Assembly (NCBI RefSeq): GCF_050937815.1 | Contig: NZ_JACDIJ010000001.1 | Location: 248,001-312,000 of the forward strand | Length of the DNA stretch: 64,000 nt | Reading direction: 5' to 3' | Origin: Treponema_C sp050937815 | GTDB lineage: Bacteria; Spirochaetota; Spirochaetia; Treponematales; Treponemataceae | In this document: in pieces, positions 16,671 through 25,434 of the stretch | How positions within the stretch are numbered: the first letter of the stretch is position 1 | How the letters are laid out: every line of letters starts with the position of its first letter | The notes under the pieces: generated by a model | The model's database searches: none | What the model saw: the letters and a program-made list of their open reading frames with translations, nothing else | Told to the model about the DNA's origin: nothing | Made by a program: the position numbers and the translations under genes

Positions 16671-18419
16671 CTACCCTACCGAAATTTTCCATTCTTTCGA
16701 TTTGTTTTGCAGCTGCCACAGCCGTGCATACAAGCCTTGCTTTTCCAGCAATTCGGAGTGAGAGCCTTCTTCAACAATCCGCCCCTTATCCAAAACAATG
16801 ATGTTGTCGGCGTTCTTTATTGTCTTTAACCGGTGAGCAATCATGATGACGGTTTTGTCTTTAACCAAATGGGATATGGCTTTTTGAACCGACACTTCAT
16901 TTTTTGCGTCCAAGCTCGATGTCGGCTCGTCGAGTAACAAAATCGGTGCGTCTTTTAAAATAGCTCTGGCAATCGAAATGCGCTGTTTTTCACCGCCCGA
17001 TAAAGTGGAGCCGCCCTCTCCGACAAGGGTGTTGTATCCTTCGGGGAGTTTTTCGATAAATTCGTGACAGCCCGCCAGCTTTGAAGCGCGGATCATATCT
17101 TCTTCCGTTGCATTTTTGTTTCCGAACATAATGTTTTCTCTTACGGTGTCATGGAAGAGGTACACATCCTGCAGCACCATCGAAATATGTTTAAGCCAAT
17201 TGTCGGGATTTATTTCATTGAGCGAAACACCGCCGATTTTTATACTTCCCGCATCTACGTCCCAAAACCGCGCAATAAGTTTTAATATGGTGGACTTTCC
17301 TCCTCCGCTCGGCCCCACAATGGCGGTAAGCGTATTTTTCTTAAAAGTGCAGGATATATCATCAATAACCTTTTTCCCCTTTACATACGAAAAGCCTGCA
17401 TGTTCAAACTCAATGCCGCCTACATCTTTTGGCTCTATTGTTTTTTCTCCGCCTAATTCTTTTTCGCTCATAACGGTGTCGATTCTTGTTGCACTGACAT
17501 AATACATTCTAAGAGCGGCGATGTATCGAATCCATGTAAGAAGCGGACTTATTATTTTAGTGCCGATGATAAGGATACTTAAAAATTCGGTTAAGCCTAT
17601 TTCTCCGCCGAAAATAAGATAGGTCCCCGTAAAGCACATAAGCGGAAGTCCTGCACGTGCAAAGGTTAAGGCAAAGCCTAAAAGTGCACCGCCGACAGTT
17701 TCACTTTTTATACTGATTTCTTTCAGATGCTTGTATGCGTTTTCAAGTTTGGAAAAACCTTCTCCGATCTGGTTATAACTTCTCAATATTTTCATACCGG
17801 AAAGGTATTCGTTTAACGCCTCCGCAGTGTCGTCTTTAGCCGCTCTTGAGCTTACAACAATCTTTCCCGTTATTTTCAACGAAACAAAAATGATACTTGC
17901 GGAAATCGGGAGTGTAATATAAAAGGCCAGCGCCATTTTCCAATTAAACCAAAACATAAAAAACGACGTTGCAACACAGGAAAAAACAACACCGAAAAGA
18001 CCGGTAAGAGCGCCGACCATACTCCGCTCAATCGCCAAAAAGTCTCCGGTAAACGTATTGATAAGTTCCCCTGAACGGGTTTTGGAAAAAAAGCCGAGCG
18101 GCAATTTTTTTATTTTTTGAATAAAGTCCTTTTTATTCCGTGCCGAATTGCGCGCACCGGGAAGAAAGGTCCTTAAAAAAGCAGCCGTACTGACCGTCAG
18201 CTGTAAAAGAAAAAAGCCTGCCAGACACAGTGCAATAGTCCAATACCCTTTATCAAAGATAACGGCGGGAGTATTAAAATATTCGATAAATAAATTGATT
18301 GCAAAATACACCGCCACCGCAGGAAAGGTTATCGCAAAGCCTTCCAAAAAATACCATATCACCGGTTCCGTCATTTGCCCGGGATGCCCCATCGTAAATT
18401 TTCTTATCAGTTCTTTCAT
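16671..18419 (-). CDS. ABC exporter half-transporter, second subunit
   Basis: 582 aa: six membrane segments in the first 300 residues, then an ATPase domain with Walker A GPSGGGKST, signature LSGGEKQR and Walker B ILLLDEP with the catalytic Glu. It starts six bases after the partner gene and should form a heterodimer with it. Pairs like this beside an AraC regulator occur in drug-efflux and siderophore-linked clusters (YbtPQ-like); which of these applies cannot be told. Confidence 0.88.
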   Translation of the reverse strand: MKELIRKFTMGHPGQMTEPVIWYFLEGFAITFPAVAVYFAINLFIEYFNTPAVIFDKGYWTIALCLAGFFLLQLTVSTAAFLRTFLPGARNSARNKKDFIQKIKKLPLGFFSKTRSGELINTFTGDFLAIERSMVGALTGLFGVVFSCVATSFFMFWFNWKMALAFYITLPISASIIFVSLKITGKIVVSSRAAKDDTAEALNEYLSGMKILRSYNQIGEGFSKLENAYKHLKEISIKSETVGGALLGFALTFARAGLPLMCFTGTYLIFGGEIGLTEFLSILIIGTKIISPLLTWIRYIAALRMYYVSATRIDTVMSEKELGGEKTIEPKDVGGIEFEHAGFSYVKGKKVIDDISCTFKKNTLTAIVGPSGGGKSTILKLIARFWDVDAGSIKIGGVSLNEINPDNWLKHISMVLQDVYLFHDTVRENIMFGNKNATEEDMIRASKLAGCHEFIEKLPEGYNTLVGEGGSTLSGGEKQRISIARAILKDAPILLLDEPTSSLDAKNEVSVQKAISHLVKDKTVIMIAHRLKTIKNADNIIVLDKGRIVEEGSHSELLEKQGLYARLWQLQNKSKEWKISVG

Positions 18420-18425
18420 TTTTCT

Positions 18426-20207
18426 TCACCTCTCCTTGCCTGCTATTTCCCATGTTTCCGCTTCAAACTGTAAGTCCCACAGCGTTTTATATGCTCCGTC
18501 TTTTTCAATTAAACTTCCATGTGTGCCTTCTTCTATAATTTTCCCCTCTTTCAATACAATAATCTTATCCGCATCCATAATGCTTTTAAGCCGGTGCGCA
18601 ATAACAATAACGGTTTTATCTTTAATGAGATTTCTAATCGCTTCCTGTATTAAGTTTTCATTTTCCGCATCGGTATAAGCCAAAGCCTCGTCCAAAATGA
18701 CAATGTGAGAATCTTTTAAAAAAGCCCGTGCAATGGAAAGTCTTTGTGCTTCTCCGCCCGATAATTTTATATTTCCCGAACCGATGGGGGTATCGTACCC
18801 TTGCGGAAGATTCATAATAAAATCGTGGCAGCGCGCTTTTTTTGCCGCTTCGATAATTTCCGCATCGGAGCGTTTTTTGTTCATCGCGATATTGGCCCGC
18901 ACCGTATCCGAAAAAATATGGGTGTCTTGAAATACAAAGGCGATTTTTTCCATTAAGTCCTTTGTATCAATGTTTTTTATATCTTTACCGCCTATTTTTA
19001 TGCTGCCGGTCTGTACGTCCCAAAACCGTACCAGGAGCTGCCCGATGGTGGATTTTCCGCTTCCCGATTCTCCGACCAGGGCGGTCATTTCATTTTCGTT
19101 ACAGGTAAATGAAACGCCGCTCAGTGCCTCCCTTCTAAGCGGATCCGCCTCGCTTTGATACGAAAATGAAACCGAATCAAAGACAACCGTATTACCGCTT
19201 TCTTTTTCCGCAGTGTTTTTTGTCTCAAAAACGCTCTCATTTAAAATGGTATCAATCTGAGTCAATCCTGCCTTTGTGAAATTAAGCTGCGTTGCATAAT
19301 CGATACAGGTTAAAAGCGGGTCGTACAGTGCGGGAACGATAATCAATGCCGTGACAACCGCCAAGACCGTATCGCCTGAAGGATTTTGTAAAATCAAAAA
19401 ACCGCCGGCCGGAATAACAAAGGCAAGGAGGGAAAGGCTTATCGTTTTATACATACTCATAAAAAAAGCGGAATTTCTGTAATTGGTTATCTCCCAATCA
19501 AGGCATTTATCAAGACTGTGCTCCAGGTTTTTTGATATGCCGCCTGCCCGTCCGAACAGTTTTACCTCCGCCATTCCTTTTACATACTCGGAAAAATTGC
19601 CGGTAATATCGGCTGAGCGCTTCATATAATCCGAATACCTTTCTTTCGCTTTTTCTCCGCCGAAAATCAAAGCCTGAAAACTAAAGGCAATAACGACCGC
19701 AAGGAAAACGGTACATGCCATAATCCAATTAAGATAGACAATTCCCGAAAAGAATAAGATCAGCACAATCAATGAGCCGATTAAATCGGGCAGCATGTGG
19801 GCGATGACACCTTCCATGTTTTCGATATTTTCGTCCATGATTTTTTGAATGGAGCCGCTTGTGTTTTTTGAAAAAAAGCCGAGCGGTAATGAGCCCAAAT
19901 GCTCCATCAGTTTTATTCTATAGGTATACAAAATCTTAAATGCCGCAGTATGACAGCCGACGCTGCCTAAAAACGAAAAAATCAAATTGCATAACACAGC
20001 GCAGCCTGCGGTAATTATCCAAAAGAAAACACCGGTTTTTTCTCCCGCCGTTAAAAATATCCTCGCTATAAAATATACCGATACATACGGAATAACATTG
20101 CACACCATTCCCAGTGTGGACAAAAAAATACTTGCGGTAAGAAAAACTTTTCCCTTATTTGAATAATGGAAAATATAGTCCATTATCCCCTTTGATTTTT
20201 TATTCAC
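18426..20207 (-). CDS. ABC exporter half-transporter, first subunit
   Basis: 593 aa from a GTG start that has AGGAG seven bases upstream. The transmembrane domain is followed by an ATPase with Walker A GESGSGKST, signature LSGGEAQR and Walker B IVILDEA. Both subunits keep the catalytic Glu, so both ATP sites may be active. It is divergent from an AraC-family gene and has a strong promoter with a palindrome inside it. Confidence 0.88.
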   Translation of the reverse strand: MNKKSKGIMDYIFHYSNKGKVFLTASIFLSTLGMVCNVIPYVSVYFIARIFLTAGEKTGVFFWIITAGCAVLCNLIFSFLGSVGCHTAAFKILYTYRIKLMEHLGSLPLGFFSKNTSGSIQKIMDENIENMEGVIAHMLPDLIGSLIVLILFFSGIVYLNWIMACTVFLAVVIAFSFQALIFGGEKAKERYSDYMKRSADITGNFSEYVKGMAEVKLFGRAGGISKNLEHSLDKCLDWEITNYRNSAFFMSMYKTISLSLLAFVIPAGGFLILQNPSGDTVLAVVTALIIVPALYDPLLTCIDYATQLNFTKAGLTQIDTILNESVFETKNTAEKESGNTVVFDSVSFSYQSEADPLRREALSGVSFTCNENEMTALVGESGSGKSTIGQLLVRFWDVQTGSIKIGGKDIKNIDTKDLMEKIAFVFQDTHIFSDTVRANIAMNKKRSDAEIIEAAKKARCHDFIMNLPQGYDTPIGSGNIKLSGGEAQRLSIARAFLKDSHIVILDEALAYTDAENENLIQEAIRNLIKDKTVIVIAHRLKSIMDADKIIVLKEGKIIEEGTHGSLIEKDGAYKTLWDLQFEAETWEIAGKER

Positions 20208-20231
20208 AAAATGCTCCTATAAGTATTTGGA

Positions 20232-20245
20232 TTAGTCTTAACTAA
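20232..20245. promoter_or_regulatory. Small palindrome at the ABC operon transcription start
   Basis: TTAGT, four bases, ACTAA (20232-20245). Part of it (TTAGTCTTAA) resembles, on the opposite strand, the sequence around 20330-20340 near the araC promoter. A regulator could bind both sites. Tentative. Confidence 0.35.
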
Positions 20246-20253
20246 CTTGTCTT

Positions 20254-20282
20254 ATTGTATCCGTACCGGATATTTTTGTCAA
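20254..20282 (-). promoter_or_regulatory. Promoter of the ABC exporter operon with internal operator
   Basis: Minus strand TTGACA (20282-20277), 17-base spacer, TACAAT (20259-20254). A perfect inverted repeat, TATCCGTACCGGATA (20258-20272), fills most of the spacer and overlaps the -10 box. A repressor or a MerR-type spacer-distorting activator would bind in just this position. Confidence 0.75.
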
Positions 20283-20322
20283 CACATCAATTCTTCAAAT
20301 AAGAAAGAAAATATATAAATAC

Positions 20323-20351
20323 TTGCAATTTTAAGTCTAATATGTTATTCT
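20323..20351 (+). promoter_or_regulatory. Possible promoter of the araC-family gene
   Basis: TTGCAA (20323-20328), 17-base spacer, TATTCT (20346-20351). The leader of about 38 bases has AAGGA before the ATG at 20395. Both boxes are only moderate matches. Confidence 0.5.
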
Positions 20352-20394
20352 AATCTTCAAATAGAACAGAAAAAACTTTAAAAAGGACAGATAT

Positions 20395-21339
20395 ATGAGA
20401 ACGCTTGAAGACTATTGGAAGGATTTTGAGGATTTCGGTTTTGTCAAACATGTAAAAGACGGAAGAAGAGATTATATATTGGAAAAAACAAAGGGCTCAG
20501 GCGGTTTTTCCGTTTTGGGAGATACCGGGACGGCTATGGCGGTCATTTCCGATTGCACACTGTATCAGCCTTTTATTATTAAAGAGTATATAGATGAGCG
20601 GATTATTGAAGCAGGGCAATACTACACAGGAGCCGCATCTTATTATCAACAGCAGGATGACAGTACCGAATTTGAATATGGATTGAATGCCTATGTCAAT
20701 TATGATTACTTTTACGGATATAAAAGAATTGAGCCGAATGTACGGCTGGTAAATATAGGCTTTGCTTTTCGTAAAACTTTTTTTTCTTCTTTGCCTATAA
20801 CATTGGAGGATGATTTTTTTGAAAGAGCGGCAAGTGTACTTAATCCCGAGCCGATTGTCATTCCGAAAATAACCGCAATTTGCGACAGCCTTAAAGAATG
20901 TACACTGGAAGGAGCAGCATTAAAGCTTTATATTCAAGGTAAATGCTTGGAGGTTTTTTCACTTCTTTACGATTATGTTTATAAGGCACAACCGAAAACA
21001 AATGTGCACCTTTCCCAAAAAGACAAGGCTGTTCTTAAAAATGTAAAAACTTTTATAGAAGAACACTTTGCAGATCATTTTACCATTGCGGAGCTCACTA
21101 AAAAATTTTCTATCAATCAGCAAAAATTGGTAACGGGTTTTAAAGATTGTTTTAACACGACAATAAATGAATACACGCAAAAGGTAAGAATGACAAGGGC
21201 GCTTGAATTGCTTTATAATGATGAATTATCCATTGTAGAAATAGCACAGGCGGTCGGCTACTACGGGGACGGCTATTTTCAAAAAGCGTTTAAAGAAACC
21301 TACGGCATCAGTCCCGCCCGAATGCGCAAGGATTTGTAG
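20395..21339 (+). CDS. AraC-family transcriptional regulator
   Basis: 314 aa. The N-terminal 220 residues are a presumed ligand domain of no recognised type. The C-terminal 80 residues carry two helix-turn-helix units: FTIAELTKKFSINQQKLVTG and LSIVEIAQAVGYYGDGYFQK, ending with the family's YGISPARMR. It is divergent from the two-gene ABC exporter and probably controls it. Confidence 0.88.
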   Translation: MRTLEDYWKDFEDFGFVKHVKDGRRDYILEKTKGSGGFSVLGDTGTAMAVISDCTLYQPFIIKEYIDERIIEAGQYYTGAASYYQQQDDSTEFEYGLNAYVNYDYFYGYKRIEPNVRLVNIGFAFRKTFFSSLPITLEDDFFERAASVLNPEPIVIPKITAICDSLKECTLEGAALKLYIQGKCLEVFSLLYDYVYKAQPKTNVHLSQKDKAVLKNVKTFIEEHFADHFTIAELTKKFSINQQKLVTGFKDCFNTTINEYTQKVRMTRALELLYNDELSIVEIAQAVGYYGDGYFQKAFKETYGISPARMRKDL

Positions 21340-21370
21340 GAAAGCTGCCGACTGAACAGTCTTAACCTAT

Positions 21371-21400
21371 AAAAAAAGGCTGCCCTCATTGAGGGCAGCC
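21371..21400 (-). terminator. Rho-independent terminator of ppdK
   Basis: Perfect ten-base stem GGCTGCCCTC (21378-21387), three-base loop, GAGGGCAGCC (21391-21400). On the minus strand it is followed by seven U (21377-21371). It ends ppdK transcription; the hairpin may also stop araC readthrough, but it lacks a U tract in that direction. Confidence 0.9.
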
Positions 21401-21479
21401 CCTTATAAACGGACAGCGCCGTCTTATAAACCGATCAGGATTCCGACAGCGCCGAGGTCCTCTGTAGTTTTATACCTTA

Positions 21480-24152
21480 TCAGCCGTTGCGGATAACCGC
21501 TTGAGCCGCAGCCAAACGGGCGACGGGCACGCGGTAGGGAGAACAGGAAACGTAGTTCAATCCGGCACGGTAACAGAAGTCGATCGTATCGGGGTCGCCG
21601 CCGTGTTCGCCGCAAATACCGAGCTTTAAGCCGGGCTTTTTGGAACGGGCTTTAATGCGTGCAATATTGATAAGTTCACCGACTCCCTCTTCGTCAAGGG
21701 TTTTGAACGGATCGGTTATAAGCACGTCCTTTACCAAATACGAGGTAAGGAATTTACCGGCGTCGTCGCGGCTGAACGCAAAGGTCATCTGCGTTAAGTC
21801 GTTTGTACCGAAGCTGAAAAAGTCCGCATGTTCGGCAAGTTTATCGGCGAGGAGCGAGGCGCGCGGCACTTCAATCATAGAACCGATTTGCACATCGAAT
21901 TTGACTTTTTCCGTATCGAATACCTTTTGAATAATAGCCTGCGCTTGACCGCGGATAATTTCCAATTCGTCGTTATCGCAGACAATCGGAATCATAATTT
22001 CGGGCTTTACGTCGATTTTGCGCTTAATACAATCGGCGGCGGCAAGGGCGATAGCTTCAACCTGCATTTCGTAAATTTCGGGATAGGTAATAGCCAAACG
22101 GCAGCCGCGATGGCCGAGCATCGGGTTCATTTCGTGCAGGGCGTCGAGCTTTGCATTCAACTTTTCCAAGTCGATGTGCATAATGTGCGCAAGCTCTTCG
22201 CGCTCGGTTTGCGTGTGCGGAATAAACTCGTGAAGCGGCGGATCCAAAAGGCGGATTGTTACCGGCCGGCCGTTCATCGCTTCGAAAATACCGACAAAGT
22301 CTTTCTTTTGCAGGGGCAAAATATTTGCCAAAGCTTCGCGGCGCTGTTCTTCCGTGTCGGAAGCGATCATTGCGCGGAAGTGAATCAATTTATCGCGGTC
22401 AAAGAACATGTGTTCGGTGCGGCACAAACCGATACCTTCGGCGCCGAAATCGAATGCATGCTTTGCATCGGCGGGCTGGTCGGCATTGGCGCGGACGCTG
22501 AATCCCTTAATTGCGTTTCCGTCGGTATTGGTACGCAGCGAAGCGTTGCGCACTTCATCGCACCAGTCGAGGAAGGTGTGCAGACGGTCGGAGATTTCAG
22601 AGTCGATAAGGGGAAGCTGACCTTCGTATACGCAGCCGGAAGAACCGTCGATGGTGATAAAATCGCCGCGCTGAAAAGCTTTACCGTTTATAAATACTTC
22701 TCCGTTTGAAAAAAGCACTTCCGAAGCGCCGCATACGCAGGGGGTACCCATACCGCGGGCAACAACGGCCGCATGGCTGGTCATACCGCCGGTAGACGTT
22801 AAAATACCTTCGGACACAACCATTCCGGTAATATCTTCGGGGCTGGTTTCTTTACGTACCAAAATAACCTTGTGGCCCTTTTGTACCCACGAATCCGCTT
22901 CGTCGGCCGTATAGACGATTTGACCGCAGGCGGCTCCCGGAGAAGCGTTTAAGCCCTTTGTAAGCGGCTTTGTTTCTTTAACCGCCTTGGGATCGATTCT
23001 CGGGTGCAAAAGCTGGTCAAGCTGATCGGGAGACACGCGCATAACGGCGGTCTTTTTATCGATGAGTTTTTCTTCAACCATTTCGACCGCACAGCGTACG
23101 GCAGCCTGCCCGGTGCGCTTACCGTTACGGGTTTGCAAAATAAAGAGCTTTCCCTGCTGAACGGTAAATTCCATATCCTGCATATCGCGGTAGTGTTTTT
23201 CGAGGCGGTCGCGGATAGCGATAAGCTCGGCATACACTTCTTTGTTTTCGCTTGCAAGTTTTTCGATGGTTTCGGGAGTGCGGATACCGGCTACAACGTC
23301 CTCACCCTGAGCGTTCATCAGGTATTCGCCGTAAAATTTGTTTTCTCCGGTTGAGGGGTCGCGGCTGAAGCACACGCCCGTTCCCGAATCGTCGCCGAAG
23401 TTTCCGAATACCATAGACTGAATATTAACCGCCGTTCCCGCAAGGCCGCGGATACTGTTCAATGCGCGGTACTTGATGGCGCGTTCGTTCATCCACGAAC
23501 CGAATACGGCATTGATGGCACCCCACATTTGCTCGACGGGGTTTTGGGGGAAGTCCTTTCCCGTGTGCTTTTTGTAAATCTCTTTGTAGCGTCCTACCAG
23601 TTTTTTTAAGTCCTCGGCATCAAGGTCGGTGTCGAGCTTTACGCCCTTGGAAACCTTAATGTCGTCCAAAGCGTTTTCAAACCCTTCGGAAGGAACACCC
23701 ATTGCAACGTCGCCGAACATTTGAATAAAGCGGCGGTATGCGTCCCATGCAAAACGCGGATTACCGGTTTTTGCCGACAAACCTTCAACGGCTTTGTCGT
23801 TCATACCCAGGTTTAAGATGGTATCCATCATACCGGGCATGGACAGGGCGGCACCGGAGCGTACCGACACCAAAAGAGGATCGTTTGCATCTCCGAGTTT
23901 TTTACCCATAAGTTTTTCAAGGCGCTCAAGATGTTCCGCAACTTCACTTTCAAGTCCGTCGGGATATTTTTTTCCGTTTTCGTAGTATAATTTACAAACC
24001 TCAGTTGAAATGGTGAACCCGGGCGGAACGGGAATTCCCAAATTAGTCATTTCGGCCAAATTTGCACCCTTTCCGCCGAGACCTTCTTTCATGGATGCAT
24101 CGCCTTCGGCTTTACCGTTGCCGAAAAAATAGACAAACTTTGTCTTTGTCAT
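21480..24152 (-). CDS. ppdK: Pyruvate, phosphate dikinase
   Basis: Interconverts pyruvate, ATP and phosphate with PEP, AMP and pyrophosphate. 890 aa, normal length. Domains in order: N-terminal ATP-grasp domain (GGKGANLAEMTNLGIPVPPG), the swivelling phosphohistidine domain with GGMTSHAAVVARGMG, and the C-terminal PEP/pyruvate barrel (GLCRTEHMFF, GTNDLTQ, CGEHGGDP). In anaerobic treponemes it can serve glycolysis as a pyrophosphate-yielding step. AAGGAGAA precedes the ATG; the gene stands alone between a strong promoter and a terminator. Confidence 0.97.
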   Translation of the reverse strand: MTKTKFVYFFGNGKAEGDASMKEGLGGKGANLAEMTNLGIPVPPGFTISTEVCKLYYENGKKYPDGLESEVAEHLERLEKLMGKKLGDANDPLLVSVRSGAALSMPGMMDTILNLGMNDKAVEGLSAKTGNPRFAWDAYRRFIQMFGDVAMGVPSEGFENALDDIKVSKGVKLDTDLDAEDLKKLVGRYKEIYKKHTGKDFPQNPVEQMWGAINAVFGSWMNERAIKYRALNSIRGLAGTAVNIQSMVFGNFGDDSGTGVCFSRDPSTGENKFYGEYLMNAQGEDVVAGIRTPETIEKLASENKEVYAELIAIRDRLEKHYRDMQDMEFTVQQGKLFILQTRNGKRTGQAAVRCAVEMVEEKLIDKKTAVMRVSPDQLDQLLHPRIDPKAVKETKPLTKGLNASPGAACGQIVYTADEADSWVQKGHKVILVRKETSPEDITGMVVSEGILTSTGGMTSHAAVVARGMGTPCVCGASEVLFSNGEVFINGKAFQRGDFITIDGSSGCVYEGQLPLIDSEISDRLHTFLDWCDEVRNASLRTNTDGNAIKGFSVRANADQPADAKHAFDFGAEGIGLCRTEHMFFDRDKLIHFRAMIASDTEEQRREALANILPLQKKDFVGIFEAMNGRPVTIRLLDPPLHEFIPHTQTEREELAHIMHIDLEKLNAKLDALHEMNPMLGHRGCRLAITYPEIYEMQVEAIALAAADCIKRKIDVKPEIMIPIVCDNDELEIIRGQAQAIIQKVFDTEKVKFDVQIGSMIEVPRASLLADKLAEHADFFSFGTNDLTQMTFAFSRDDAGKFLTSYLVKDVLITDPFKTLDEEGVGELINIARIKARSKKPGLKLGICGEHGGDPDTIDFCYRAGLNYVSCSPYRVPVARLAAAQAVIRNG

Positions 24153-24186
24153 GAAATTATTTTCTCCTTAACATAGTTATCTTTGT

Positions 24187-24215
24187 ATTGTACATTGAAA
24201 AAAAATCGCTGTCAA
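24187..24215 (-). promoter_or_regulatory. Promoter of ppdK
   Basis: Minus strand TTGACA (24215-24210), 17-base spacer, TACAAT (24192-24187), a near-perfect match. The leader is about 28 bases and holds the ribosome site. It overlaps the divergent capA-like promoter almost completely. Confidence 0.8.
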
Positions 24216-24223
24216 TGTATACT
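24195..24223 (+). promoter_or_regulatory. Promoter of the CapA-like gene
   Basis: TTGAAA (24195-24200), 17-base spacer, TATACT (24218-24223). The -10 box ends eight bases before the ATG at 24232. A run of five G lies just before the ATG but would be at or before the transcript start, so the mRNA is probably leaderless. Confidence 0.7.
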
Positions 24224-24231
24224 CTGGGGGT

Positions 24232-25434
24232 ATGGCCAAACTTTCGCAGGCTTTGTCCGTTTTGTTTTTATTTTTAATACTTTCGTGTACGTCCGTTCCG
24301 AAAAAGAACGAAAAAGCGGCACAAAATCATACGCAAAACATACAAAATGTGATAAGATTTAAACACCCGCCTAAACAGCAGCCCCTTCGCCTTTGTTTTG
24401 CAGGCGATATTATGGCTCACTCGGTAAATTACCGTATGAAGGATTTTAACCTTATCTATCGGGATGTACAAAATCTTTTGTCGGCTTGTGATTTGGCATT
24501 AGGCAATTTGGAAACGCCGATTTGCGATGAACTTCCCTACCAAAATTTTCCCAACTTTAATATTCACGGCGAATACGCCCAAGCCGCCATCGATGCGGGT
24601 TTTAATGTATTTTCGCTCGCAAACAATCACACAAACGATCAGGGAAAAGCCGGCATACGCGGAAGCGCCGCTTTTTTTGCCGAAGCGCGTTCACAAGGAG
24701 TCTACAGTGCGGGGATTAAAAAACCGGAAAGCGAAGAGCTCACATACGAATTGATTGAAACGCAGGGATGGAAAATCCTTTTTGCCGCCGTTACGGAAAT
24801 CGTAAATATTGAGCGCCATACCGATTTATTCGACTTTTATCCCTTTACCGAAAAGGGAAAACGCACATTAAAAAGCGAACTGATACGAATACAAAAAGAA
24901 AACCCCTGCGACTTGTTTATTTTAAGCATTCATTCGGCCGATCCCGAATATGTATTAGAAGTGACGCAAAAGAGACGCGAATATTTTTATTCGCTTTTAG
25001 ATTTGGGCGTCGATATTATTTGGGCGAACCATGCCCATGTTTCAAAGCCGTGGGAACGGGTAAGCTGCAAGGTAACGGAAGACGGCATAAGCCGAAAAAC
25101 GGAAAAACTCATTATGTACGGTATGGGAAATACGATTTCCGGCCAGTTGCCGCGTTTTAACTTCGATAATCCTTCCCATCCCTACGAATACACCGGAACG
25201 GGAATTCTTTTGCAAGTCGATGTAAAACAAAACACCGATTCTCAAAAAAGCGCTATTCAATTCGCCGATATAAAACCGCATATTATTGTAACTCATGTCG
25301 ATAAGGGGTATAATTTTGTTATAAGGCGGTTGAATGAGAACCTGATAGCGCAGCAGGATAAAAGATTGGCCGCATATTATAAAAAGCGTTTGGAATTGAT
25401 GAAAAACATACGGGAAATTACTACATGCCGATAG
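24232..25434 (+). CDS. CapA-family (PGA_cap) lipoprotein
   Basis: 400 aa. The lipoprotein signal ends in LILSC (Cys about residue 19). The rest is a calcineurin-like phosphoesterase domain of the CapA type: FAGDIMAHS, LGNLETPI, LANNHTNDQG and WANHAHVSKPW hold the metal-binding residues. CapA was first tied to poly-gamma-glutamate capsule export, but many homologues lack capsule genes, as here. The last ten bases overlap the helicase gene, so the two are coupled. Confidence 0.85.
   Translation: MAKLSQALSVLFLFLILSCTSVPKKNEKAAQNHTQNIQNVIRFKHPPKQQPLRLCFAGDIMAHSVNYRMKDFNLIYRDVQNLLSACDLALGNLETPICDELPYQNFPNFNIHGEYAQAAIDAGFNVFSLANNHTNDQGKAGIRGSAAFFAEARSQGVYSAGIKKPESEELTYELIETQGWKILFAAVTEIVNIERHTDLFDFYPFTEKGKRTLKSELIRIQKENPCDLFILSIHSADPEYVLEVTQKRREYFYSLLDLGVDIIWANHAHVSKPWERVSCKVTEDGISRKTEKLIMYGMGNTISGQLPRFNFDNPSHPYEYTGTGILLQVDVKQNTDSQKSAIQFADIKPHIIVTHVDKGYNFVIRRLNENLIAQQDKRLAAYYKKRLELMKNIREITTCR

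Noticed and set aside
21401..21470. Short repeated blocks (GGCGCTGTC and TTTATAAG, twice each) after ppdK
   Set aside because: Imperfect local duplication with no coding or structural sense that I could support; the only clear element is the terminator at 21371-21400.
21828..22709. Open frame of 293 codons on the plus strand opposite ppdK
   Set aside because: Antisense shadow of a well-conserved gene; the translation has no recognisable motif and there is no ribosome site.
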